The notes under the pieces were generated by a model. That model did not search any database. It was not told the DNA's origin and was given only the letters and a program-made list of their open reading frames with translations. A stretch of DNA of 39,145 nucleotides from Parachlorella kessleri (taxonomy: Eukaryota > Chlorophyta > Trebouxiophyceae > Chlorellales > Chlorellaceae), in NCBI GenBank assembly GCA_001598975.1, contig BBXU01000998.1, positions 1 to 39,145 on the forward strand, given 5' to 3'. The translations under genes were made by a program, and so were the position numbers. The first letter of the stretch is position 1, and the number at the start of each line of letters is the position of its first letter. This document shows, piece by piece, positions 1 to 10,173 of this stretch.

Positions 1-3000
1 CGGCAGTTTGGTCAGCTGCCCTGGGCCGTATGGCTGCTGGCGCGCTCCATGCAACCCGCCAGGGTGGCAGGCGTTGTGAACTTGCCTTGAAGCGTGCTTT
101 ATAATCCTGGAGGGCTGAGCGCACCGTTTAGGTGTCCATGCCGGCTGCGCCACATGAGCGGTGGCAGGGCCTCCCAAGTCCAGCCCTCCCTACCGCCTCA
201 GCCTTGCTACTGGCAGGGGCCAGCCTGATCCCAACATGCCGTCCCAGCCTGCTTAGGCCCCCTCCACCAGTCCCTGAATGCTGCTGCCGTCACCGCTCCT
301 GCTCTCTCAAGGCCGCTGTCGACTGCTGGGACAGCCTGCCTGCTTGCGGTCTGGCCTGCAGGCTGGTGTCCATCACCGTGCCCAGCCTGCTGGGCCTGGT
401 CTTCCGCGCCCCCTCGCCCCTTGCTGCCGCCGCGGCCTCCATGCTGGCAGAGGGGCTGGCCTCCCCTGCGGCTGGGCAGCACTGGAAGCAGTTCTTGGGA
501 GACCTGTCGGGGCTACTGGCCAGGTATGGGGCTGTGGCAAGTGCATGGGGTGACATTGGGTCAGGGACTTGGCGAGGTGGCGTTCTGGGAGGCTGGCTGT
601 GCTTGGTTGGTTATTTGGGGCTAGCTATGCGCTATCCCAGCTGATCCGGGGTTGGACTGTTAGCGGGATTTGGCTTCGCCGGCGACCGGCGGCATGTAGT
701 TGAGACATAGTGTCTGGGAGAGATTTGTGACGGGGACTGCTGGCGGAAGGGGGGGGATGGGCAAGGCTGTGGTGCCTGCAAGAAAGATTACTCCGGACGG
801 TGTCCTGCTTGCTGGCCTGAGCCTGCTTGGACCCGCGCCTGAAGCGTAAGTTTTCGACCACGGATGTCCCGAAGGCATGGGTCGGAAAGGTAGCAGTCTC
901 TTACCTCCCTGGATCGTGATGTTGGACGGGACCCGGGAGCCTGCATTATCAACAATTCACCCAGCATTCCCTTCCTCTTGTGGCTGTGCAGTCTCTACCA
1001 GCTGGCTGACAGGCTGGCAGCCCTGTCGGCAGAGATGGCCACTCACAGCCACCCGGCCCCCCACCCCGGCAATGCCCAGCACCCACACCACCAGCACAGC
1101 TTCTACCCACGGCACCACCACCACCATCACTTCCTACACCACCACCACTTGTCAGCATTCAACCAGGACAGGGCCCGCATCCAGCCTCACCACCATACCG
1201 AGCCCCACCACCACAACCACAACCATCACACCAGCAGCAGCGGCAGTGGCATGGCTTCCCCTTCTGTTGGCCCGGCAGCCCCGGGCACCACCGCCGGCAC
1301 CCCCCGGAGTGCTGCCGCTGCCGCTGCAGAGGCCGGCACACGGGCCAACAGCGTCATGGCCTGCCGCGAGGCCGTGGGCGCGCTGTTGACGGCGCTGGCA
1401 GCGGTGGACCTGCGGCTGTTCCTGCAGCACCTGGGGCAGCGGCTGGCTGCAGGGGCCCAGGAGGCTGCCCCCCCTGCCTCCACGACCCACCTGCTGGCCT
1501 TCACGGCCCTAATCAGGCTCATGCACACCGCGCGGGGGCAGCAGCAGGTACGAGGTAGCGGAATGCATGCCGAGCGCGGCGACATTCCCCACGCTCGTGC
1601 ATAGCAGCCTCGGTAGTCAGTCGTCTCTGTCCTCAGGTTGTGGATGCCTGAGCTCAGCCAGTGCCTGGCGGTACACAACCCTACAATATGTCAAGCCAGG
1701 CCATGGTCTGCTACCCGCTGGGGCTTGATCACTGTCAGGAGCCTGTGCAACTGGTGCACTCTGGCTGCCCTGTACACCGCAAAGCTGGCCAGCCAGCCGT
1801 CCCTGCTGAGCAAGTCAGTGGTACACGGCGCGGCTGCAGCCCTCTCTCACATAGGATCAATGCCAGTCCCAAGCTTGCCACCTAGTCCCTCCTCCCGCCG
1901 CAGGTTGCCGCCCAGCTGCCCCTCCTGGTGGAGGTGGTGATGCGGGGGCTGGACCCCTCCCGCCCAGCGCTCAAGCGCGCCTGCCTGGCGGGAGTGACTG
2001 CCGTACTCAAGGAGCTGTGCATGCGCTACCCCCATGCGGCCTACCATGCGGACTCGCAGCAGGCAGGTCGTTTGCTGGCGTCAAGCTGTAGCCCCGCACG
2101 GCCGGGCTTGCAGATTGGTAGCAGGCAAGGCTGCTACAGCCAGCTTGCCAGCGGGAGGTTGCGAGCAAGCAGGGCAGCAGCAGGCCACCGGGCTACGCGG
2201 CACAGGGAGTGGGGGTTGTTGGGCAACGCTTATCGGCTAGGAAGCTCGCAGTCAAACCTCCTCACCTTGTTGGGTGTGGCTACCCCATGCACCGCAAGAG
2301 TTCACGCTGTGTCCTACGCGTTACCAGCGTGCCCAACTCACTACTTCCATGTCTGGCTTTTGCCGCAGCTGGCGGTGGCCTTGCCGGAGGTGCGGCAGGG
2401 CAAGGCGCTGCTGGAAGACGCCTCCACAGGCTCGCTGAGCTCCTCCTCATCGCATGGGGGCCTCGTAGGTGGCGGCACCGAGGCCGGTGGGGCGCCAGAC
2501 CCTGTGGCCGTGTATGACCTTGACACAGGTGCGGACGGGGGCAAGGGTGTGCAGAGGTGGAGCCTGCGAAGCCTGCAGGCACCCCTTTGTAGTCTGCCGT
2601 GACCAGCTGGTAGTTCGTCCCATCCTTCAAAGGTTGATTAGGACCAGCTATTCGTGTTTAAGGCGTGCCCAGCAGAGGGGGCTTGGGACCGTCCAGCATG
2701 CGCCCACCAGTCCCTAGCAAATGCTGCTTCAGCAGCACAGGCGGGCTGGACTGCATTGCGTGTGTACCACCCAAGTGGCAAGCAAGCAGGCCTGACTTCC
2801 TTGGTGTGAGCACATGGGCAGTGCCTACCGTGCGGGTGGGTGGCGCAGGGCGCAAGGCCTACCAGCTGAGGATGGACCTGCCGGGGATGCAGCGCTCGCG
2901 TGCGGACTCTGGGGCCTTGTCCGCGCTGTGCTTCTCCTCCCTGGGTGATTTGCTTATGGGCTACTCAGGTGAGGGGATGCATGGCACTTTGTGCAGGTGC

Positions 3001-3442
3001 CTGGTTACATGCCTCGCAGCCCTGGTGGTCGGTTCAAGAGAAGTCTCAGTTCATGCAAAGGTGGGGGGTGGGGGGAGCGCACCAAACCTGTGCTAGCAAA
3101 GGCACATGTACATCATGCATGCTGGTACAGTCTGCGTTTCTTCGCGCTCTGGCTGCTGCATGTTTGCGAGCTCACCTGCTAGCAACTCCCCTTGCAGACG
3201 AGGAAGGCGTCGTTGTGGGCTGGCGCCTACAAAAGGGTTGGGCGCAGCGGCTGCAGCGGGGGCCCACCCTGCTGAACCCAGCCAAGATGGTGGTGGTGCC
3301 AGCAGCAGCTGCCCTGCGGGCCATGCACCAAACGCCGGCGGGGCACGTGCCGCTGGGCTACTCCATCAAGTTTGAGGGCCCTGGCAAGCTGAGGCTGGGT
3401 CACCATGACGCTGTTGTGTTCATCGACTTGGACCACGCCTAG
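1..3442 (+). CDS. WDR7 / rabconnectin-3-beta-like protein, C-terminal part (5' end outside window)
   Basis: Inferred exons are 1-63, 132-523, 992-1547, 1904-2062, 2369-2528, 2849-2968 and 3198-3442. Phases agree throughout and give 564 aa plus a TAG stop. The reading frame is already open at base 1, so the N-terminal WD40 repeats lie upstream of the window. The visible part has a helical HEAT/ARM-like region (SMLAEGL; LAFTALIRLMHTARG; LLVEVVMRGLDPS; KELCMRYPHAAYH), then a last WD40 unit (VAVYDLDTG; LSALCFSSLGDLLMGYS; VVVGWRLQKGW) and a short terminal beta-rich segment. This order matches plant and animal WDR7. By family knowledge, WDR7 works with DMXL/rabconnectin-3-alpha to assemble and regulate the V-ATPase on endomembranes; that role here is inferred. 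A His-rich insert interrupts the helical region. The intron at 2063 appears to use a GC donor. The first intron, 68 nt, is short. Confidence 0.85.
1041..1230 (+). repeat. Histidine-rich low-complexity coding tract in the WDR7-like gene
   Basis: Imperfect CAC/CAT-rich sequence encodes clustered histidines, including a run of six and several runs of three or four, mixed with Pro, Asn, Gln and Ser. It lies between two helical segments of the WDR7-like protein, in the conserved frame and without stops, so it is an in-frame insertion. WDR7 relatives known to me lack it at this position. Confidence 0.75.
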
Positions 3443-4302
3443 GGACGGGCTACTGTTGCATCGGGCAGGCATCCCAGGGAGGTGCATGAAGGGCGCGGAA
3501 ACACTCATGAGCCCACACGTGACACAGCATGCTGGGCATGCAGCCTGACGTTCACTCTTGTGTGAGCTTGTATTGGGTTGAGTTATTACCGTGTGTATGG
3601 GCAGGGTGTGCTGTGGTGCTGCGGTTGTGTGTGCATCTTGCTCGCAAGGCTAGGTTGCAGTGATGGGTAGTCGTGTGTGCTGCTCTCGGCGGCCAGCGAC
3701 ACGTATGAGAGTGTTAAGCAGGCTGGGTATGTCTCATGTGGTGGGAGCCAAAAGGATTTGATACCTCTAAGTCCAAGGGGTACAAGCGGGTTAGGAGCCG
3801 CCCCGCATATTTTCACCACCCTGCCGGCCAGGGTCATTTGCTGCTGCAGTGGGACGTTGTCATGCAAGTCATACCAAAATAAGGAACAGTCGGTTGTTCC
3901 TCAGCACTGGCTGCACTGCCGTTTTGGGCACCTGCTGCTGGGCGTGTTTAAGTTTTCAGACAGCTGCGGGATGGGCAAACCAGCGCGCCATGCCGGCGGC
4001 AGGCCTGGGAGTTCTTCAGCAATGGCGAGAACTGCTGCAGTGGGACGTTGTCATGCATGTCATACCAAAATGAGGAACAGTCGGTTGTTCCTCCAGCACT
4101 GGTTGCACTGCCACATTGGGCACCTGCTGCTGGGCGTGTTTAAGTTTTCGGACAGCTGCGGGATGGTCAAACCAGCGCGCCATGCCGGCGGGAGGCCTGG
4201 GAGTTCTTCAGCAGTGGCGAGAACAGCACAGAATGACATTTTCTTCACCACAGACTAACATATATTGCCCTGGCGCGCTCAGTTGTGGCCGCAAGGGCCA
4301 TC
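3443..4302. other. Intergenic region between the WDR7-like and transporter genes
   Basis: This holds the presumed 3' UTR of the WDR7-like gene and the 5' region of the transporter. Apart from the 191/192-bp tandem duplication at 3841-4223, I see no conserved coding sequence. A 193-codon open frame runs across the duplication but its translation resembles nothing I recognise. Confidence 0.6.
3841..4223. repeat. Tandem duplication, two copies of about 191 bp
   Basis: Copy 1 is 3841-4031 and copy 2 is 4032-4223, directly abutting. They differ at only a handful of positions, including a one-base insertion in copy 2 (cctcagc versus cctccagc). Each copy contains a small inverted repeat, GGAAC with GTTCC about eight bases apart. 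The array ends about 80 bp before the inferred transporter start codon at 4303, so it sits in the promoter or 5' leader. The high similarity suggests a recent event. Confidence 0.93.
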
Positions 4303-7300
4303 ATGGGGACCACTGCTGGTGATCCCCGGGACGTAGAGGCGCTGGCTCCCCTCCTCGAAAGGTGCGCCAATGTTAGACTAGGAAGCATGATGAAAGTCAA
4401 ATTGTTGGCATGCTGGCCCCACTTGGGCTCGACCCCTGCACCCATATGCCGTCAGGTGATAGTCTGTCTTGTCACCGATTATTCCTTGCAAAATCTGCTC
4501 GTGTAAGGTTGTCGCTGCTAAAACTCATGTAGTGAGGCTGGAAAGGCTGCCTGGGACTGTGACCCGCCGGCAGAGGATTGCAGCAGCGTTGTGTGGGGTA
4601 AAGCTTGCCACCTCTCCAGGCACTATATTCTTCTCCTAAACTGCAGGGAAGAGAGCACCCGGCAGGAGCAGTCCTGCCGGCAGGGATGTTCTGTGTCAGG
4701 CGGGGTGGCCAACCTGACTGTGACAGCAGTAGGCGCAGGTATGAAACTACGTGCATCTCTGTGCGAGGCAAGATTGCTGTGTACCAGCTTTGTCTGAAAC
4801 ACCGGCCAAACCTTTGCCTAAGCAGGCAAACATAGGGAAGGCTTGTTGCTGCTTTACAGGAATGCTGGCGTTGCCCAAGGCGTTTGCCACAGTGGGCATG
4901 GCCCTCGGGCTCTCCCTTGTTGTCTTTGTGACATGCCTGGCATACTTCTCCACTGGCATCATTGTCAAGTCAGTTGCCCAGCTGGGGTTGAAGAGGCTCT
5001 GTGTTGCCACAGCTGCGTCTGCTGTGCTTGCGTGCCGAGTTTGCAGGCAAGCTTGGAAGTGTAGCTGTGTGTGTGAGGCAGGCAAGCTTGTGATGTGTAA
5101 AGTGCACTAACATGTGGTACGTGTCGCCTGTGTAGGTATGCAGCACAGAGCAAGGCGAGGTCCTACGGAGAGCTGATTAAAGCGGAGTTTGGCCCACTTG
5201 GGGCCCTCATCCTCCATCTAGCAATAACCGTGCACGTGGGAGGTAGGTCACTTGGCGTCCCAAGTTGCTGCCCAGCTGGCCACTACTAGAGGTCCTGGAA
5301 GTAGACAGGTGTCAAAAATGCAGTAGTTGGTGTACCGAGCATTGTAATCTTCCAAGCAGCAGGCTTGTCGCTGGGTTGCAGGCGTGATGGTGGTGTACCT
5401 TATCATCATAGCGGATGTACTGGTTGGGGGGGCGCCTGAGTTTGGCGGGGTGCTGCCCACGCTTCTGAACCGCCATGACAACCCCTGGTTCCTTTGTAGA
5501 CCTATCGTGGTGAGTGCGTTGCTTGTTGCACCCTGCACTTTGCCGGATCTAGGTGGAATTTTGCCTAGCAGCCGCCAGGGCAGCATGGTCGGATGCTAGC
5601 AGAGGTGCTGGTTGCCAAGGTTGCTTGAGCGCACTTTATTGCTCCCTACCTTTTGCCGCTTCAAGACGTCGTTGACTCAATTTTTGGCAGGCAGCCTAGG
5701 CGGCTCTACTTGCAGTGAATCACATTTGCGATTGGACGACCCCCGCTGCTCTGCTGTGCCAGTTGCTCTTGATTGTGGTTGCTATCCCTGCTGCAGGTGG
5801 CTGTGCTGGTTCTTGGGGTGGTTGTGCCCATGCTAATACCGCGCAGCCTTACATCGGTGGCTCGCTTTAGTCGCACAAGCATTGTCATGGTGCTTCTCCT
5901 GGCCACAACCATCTGCTCCCTGGCTATCAGGGCGCTGACTCTGGTATGGCTCCAAGGGCGCAAGATTTGCCTTCCAGCGGCAGTCGTAGCTTGGAAGTGC
6001 ATGGGTACTCATTTTTGCAGTGCTGCTTGCTGCTGCTGGCACTTGAGGTTTAGGCAGCACATGGTTTCAATCGTAGCTTTCCTTTCTGTTTCATGGATAT
6101 ATGCTGGCGCTCCTGCCTTTATGCACGGTACCTTGTTCACCCTTGTTCAAGGCAGTAACCACCCTGCTGGATCTGGCTCTTTCTGCAGGGCGAAGTGGGA
6201 CCAGGTGTACACGTGCTGCCTAGCTTTGCAGATATAGCCGACGGGAGCATACGAGGCGTAGCCACAGCGCTGCTGACCGTGGTATCTGTCAGCGCCATGG
6301 CTTTCACCTGCCACTTCAACCTGCTCCCCATTGTGAGTTCATGCTGCGTGGCATTCCTGGCGTGTGCCCCTGCAAGGCTGCACAGGCCTGCCCGGGTGCG
6401 CGGGGGGGGGAGACGTGGGGGTGTCCGGTGGCACTCGCTGATAGTGAGATGTGTGTGCTGAGGCATGGCCCTTGCGCTGCGGTGGGGCCCTGGCTTTCCT
6501 GTCAAGCCTTCACATTGCAGGAGAGCTGTGGAGAAAGCTATATGCCAGGGCATCTACCTGCTGGGGCAAGGATGGCGGCGAGGGTGGGGACCCTCGTCAA
6601 GTGCATGTGCAGCTCACCCCTGCCACCTCTGCTGTTGACCGCGCTGCCGCCTGCCTCCTTTAAGCCTTTGTCATGGTGCATGCAGCAACAATCCTTGAAA
6701 GACCCCCGGGGCTGCACCATGCTGTGCGTCATCCGCCGCACGCTGCTGCTCTGCGCGGCCTTCTACACCACAGTCGCAATGAGCGGTGGGTGTGGTGCCA
6801 AGCTCATGTTTCTGCTAGGGGGCTGTCCAGGTTCAGGGGTGGTACTGTGCCTGTCGGCAGTGCTCATGTCCCCCACCAGGGACCCTTACCCCATGGCTTT
6901 AGACTCTACTCTGCTGTCGCTGACGGTGCCTGCCACCTACCACATGTGAGTCATGTGCTTGCAAGGTGCTGACCTCTTTGAAGTTGCTGAGAGACGCACT
7001 GTCACACCTGGATTGGCCATATGTTTGCAGGGTACTTGTTATTTGGCTCCAAAACTTACGGCGACGTGCTGAAGAACCTCAACTTCAGCTTCGTCAGCGG
7101 CTTGGTGCCCAGGGCACTGGCCCATGCGCTGATTGATGTTGTGGCCTTCTGCTACACCTTCAACCTGCTGGTCAACTTCTGCTTGAAGGCAAGTGCTGCC
7201 TCCATCTTCTGGTCGCTGTAAGCCTATAAATGGCGATCATATGGGTTCTGTCTCAGGCCTCAGCTTGTTGAGAGATAGGCTGCATGGTAAGCAGGCTTGT

Positions 7301-7749
7301 TGCTGGTATTCCCGTGGTCATGGCTAGTGTGTTTGTGAGTGGCATGGGCAGGCCTGCCGTGAGGGTCGCAACAAGGGAGCAAGCGAACACGTGCTACTGG
7401 TGCATTGCTTTTGCATTTGCAGGTGTGGGCTGTACGGGAGAATGTGTCGGAGATGGCCCTCAAGGCACCCGCCCTCCAGCTCTCCCGCAGAACCTTCTAC
7501 CAGCTCACGCTGCTCTTAGTCATGGCAGCTTACGCGCTGAGCATAGTGGTGCCCTCCATGTGGGTTCTGGTATCCCTTGTGGGCTCCACAGCATGTGTGA
7601 CCTTCTCCTATGTCTTTCCCGGGTTGCTGGTCCTGCGGAGGGATAGCCGCCCTCTGTGGAGAACGGCAGCGGGGGGCATGATAGTGCTGGCGGCTGTCAT
7701 GGCAGTGCTGGCAATATTCAACACGCTTTGTGGCCATGGCGGCTTGTGA
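4303..7749 (+). CDS. Amino acid transporter, AAAP (amino acid/auxin permease) family
   Basis: Ten exons: 4303-4361, 4647-4738, 4860-4968, 5136-5242, 5382-5509, 5797-5943, 6189-6332, 6686-6785, 7031-7188 and 7423-7749. The sum is 1,371 nt with every phase matching, giving 456 aa. The family's N-terminal signature is split over exons 2 and 3 (SVSGGVANL... GAGMLALPKAF), followed by YGELIKAEFG, NRHDNPW, VIRRTLLLC and GYLLFG. About eleven hydrophobic segments are visible, the number usual for SLC38/AVT-type carriers. These proteins move amino acids with protons or sodium across plasma or vacuolar membranes; substrate and membrane cannot be read from sequence. ATG 4303 is chosen because it fits the exon 1 phase and gives a short hydrophilic N-terminus, as in relatives. 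Intron 9 (7189-7422) has a clear GC donor, AAG then GCAAGT. A 191-bp tandem duplication precedes the gene. Confidence 0.92.
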
Positions 7750-8646
7750 CAGCAATGCGGGGTAGGTGGAAGCTCGGGGCTGAGTTGTACCACTTAGCTA
7801 GGATGGCTGGGGTGGCCCCGGCCCGCAGGGCGTAATGGTGGCACCTGTAGGGATTGCAGCACTTCTTGCCATTGGGACAGGCTGTGGGTGTGCTTAGCTA
7901 GTGGGCCTGTATATGTAGTCGTACAATGTAGGAGACTCTCCAGGAGACACAGTTTTGGTTTTCGCCATTTATTCCTTGGCCAAGCGGCCTGTCTACTTGT
8001 CGGAGATGTGTACTCTATTAGAGCAGGACATTTGCAAGCTTTCAGCTTGCGCTCGGCCCTTTATATGTGCTCCTTTCAATTGCACGGAGGGAGGAGCGTA
8101 TCTTGTTCTTTTCGAGCGTATGCTGGCTTTTGGAAAGCTGTGGACCCAGGAGTATCGGTGGAGGACATCAAACGTGCTGGTTGTAACTGTTGTCACAAAC
8201 CCGTCCTCCTTGTAGCATTAGGGAGGCTATCAGCTGGTTTTTGCGCACGCTTGTGCAAGTGGCTGTGCACCAAGGGATACCTAGGGCACCATTGAGAGTC
8301 AAGAACCCTAGAAAATACCGCCGTGGTGTGTGAGCTCTGAGTGATGAGCCAAGCTTGCATTCCACTGGTTAGTCATAGACGGGATTTGAGATGGTTTAGC
8401 CTGATATAGACTACAAGAATTCGTGGCTATTCATGCACGTCTGCCCTCAAACTCCCCTGAGAGGATTCCAGTCGCATTTCAATGGCATCAGTTGCCTATT
8501 ATTTATACACACAGCAGGCCAAGCAGGTGATCTCAAGCCACGAAACCGTATAAACGACACCCTCATAGTGGTAAAGATATCATCTTTAGTGTCGCACAAA
8601 CGTCCCGTTGACGCTCCTGTGCTACATCTCACCCCACCTTGCGGCC
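7750..8646. other. Intergenic region between the transporter and MGST3-like genes
   Basis: No conserved coding segment, RNA gene or repeat was recognised. It should contain the transporter 3' UTR and the MGST3-like promoter. A TATTTATA sequence lies near 8508, about 140 bp before the MGST3-like start codon, but I have no support for its function. Confidence 0.6.
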
Positions 8647-9762
8647 ATGAGTAGCCTGCCCGTAGCAAGGTATGTGGTTGCCTGGTCCACGGAGTTAGAG
8701 GAATCTCTTACTGGTTTTTCTTACTGGTTTTTTAACCTAGCTTATCGATGTTAACCCCATCGCTGTTCCAGGGAGTATGGGTATGTGCTGGGCGTGGGCT
8801 TGGCAGCGGCATTCGTAGTGAATGGCTGGATGGCAGGTCGAGTTATGAAGGTGAGCCGACTTTGCTGGTCACGGAGGAAGCCTGGAAAGCCTACATGTGC
8901 TCAAAACGGCCTGGCCGTGTGTGCAGCCTGGCAGTCATCAACCTCTCAAAGAGCTTGCTTGCCTGCAGGCCCGTAAGAAGTATGACGTGAGTATCCTTGG
9001 CCTTGACCACGGTATGGGACCTGCACTTTCCCTGGTCATGCCTGGATACTTGCTTCCAGCAGCCTGGAGCCAAAACCCAACCCCAGGCGAGCCGTTGATA
9101 ACCAAACAACCCAATACCTAAAGTAACCCTGGTGGAAAGTGCCCTGCTCCAGGTGCCGTACCCTGCGCTCTACGCTGACTCCTCAAACCCTAATGCCAAG
9201 GTTTTCAACTGCGTACAAAGAGGACACCAGAACTGCCTCGAGCAACTTCCCACCTTCTTGGTGCTCAACTTCATCGCTGGCCTGAGAGTGAGTGGACATC
9301 TGCTGAGCCTGCTGGCAGAAGGCCAAGCCAGTGCTGATGTTGCTGCACTGGAGTTGCAGTGCTCTCATGTGTATGGCCTCTCACTGCAAGGGATCATTGA
9401 CTACCTCTGACTGACTTGCTTACAGTACCCCGTCCCCACCGCTGTGGCTGGCCTCGTGTGGATCACGGGCAGGATTCACTACTTCCTGGTGAGTGCTAAC
9501 AGCATGTCAGCTGGTAGGTCATGAGCGGGCTGGGGTTATAAGGATGGCCGCCAGCCACTGCTAGCCGTCATTCTCTGCCACACCTCATCTGCAGATACAG
9601 ATGGGTTTTCTCCCATGCTGCCACTACCCCCTTCTAGCCACACTGCAGGGCTACAGCACTGGGGAGCCTGCCGGGCGCCGGCGCGGGGTCTACAACCAGT
9701 TTGGCATGGTTGCTCTTGTTGGCCTCTGTGGCTCCTGGGCGGTGGAGCTGCTGCGCAAGTGA
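8647..9762 (+). CDS. MGST3: Microsomal glutathione S-transferase 3-like protein (MAPEG family)
   Basis: Six exons: 8647-8669, 8772-8850, 8969-8986, 9153-9287, 9426-9488 and 9649-9762. They total 432 nt, in phase, giving 143 aa, close to the roughly 150 aa usual for MGST3. The order of motifs is diagnostic: REYGYV at the start, ARKKYD after the first helix, the MAPEG signature FNCVQRGHQNCLE, a third helix with WITGRI, then YSTGEP and a last hydrophobic helix. MAPEG proteins are four-helix trimeric membrane enzymes of the ER or outer mitochondrial membrane. MGST3 types conjugate glutathione to lipophilic electrophiles and reduce lipid hydroperoxides; activity here is inferred. Exon 3 is an 18-nt microexon encoding exactly ARKKYD, with standard GT and AG borders. 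The gene is convergent with RAD54. Confidence 0.95.
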
Positions 9763-10173
9763 CCCTGGGCAAGTGGCGGCTGCTCTAGGCGAATGTAAGA
9801 GTGACTGATATCGTGGATCTGTCCAGCCTGAGAGATTGCCTTGCCTCAAGCGTTTACTTTAACCTTTTATTAGGAGGGAATATGAATGACTGATTTGTAT
9901 CATAGTTACGTTGAATGCCACATTTGGATGTGTTGTAGACAACCTCCAGGACATGGATATGCCCACCCATGCGATTGCAGTGTGCTCCTGGTGTTTTCCC
10001 CCACGCTTTGTTTTGCTCTAGAGTTGGATAGAGACTGTGAAGTGTCAAACACACCCTGGCGGCTGTTTAGGACTGGCGTTGTGTATCTAGCAGCGCAAGT
10101 CCAGTTACTCTGCCACAACTCGTCTGTGCTTGGCACCGTTGTCGCCTGCTGTAGCACGGACATGGGCGGTCCG
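9763..10173. other. Convergent intergenic region between MGST3-like and RAD54 genes
   Basis: This holds the 3' ends of two genes transcribed toward each other. A TGTAA sequence, the usual green-algal polyadenylation signal, lies near 9794, only about 30 bases after the MGST3-like stop. I saw nothing else here. Confidence 0.55.

Noticed and set aside
877..1389. Thr/Pro-rich plus-strand open frame over the His tract
   Set aside because: It is the same CAC-rich DNA read in another frame. The His frame connects in phase to conserved WDR7 segments on both sides.
1638..1940. Open frame in the WDR7-like gene between 1548 and 1903
   Set aside because: Joining 1547 directly to 1904 is in phase and restores the conserved helical sequence, so this stretch is intron.
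3677..4258. 193-codon plus-strand open frame spanning the tandem duplication
   Set aside because: Its translation is mostly the duplicated unit read twice, with no recognisable motif and no conserved splice partner. It is better explained as noncoding repeat.
6521..6663. Alternative transporter exon reading ELWRKLYARAST
   Set aside because: The phase from the preceding exon (ends 6332, phase 0) does not support this frame. The exon at 6686-6785 joins in phase at both ends and matches the family.
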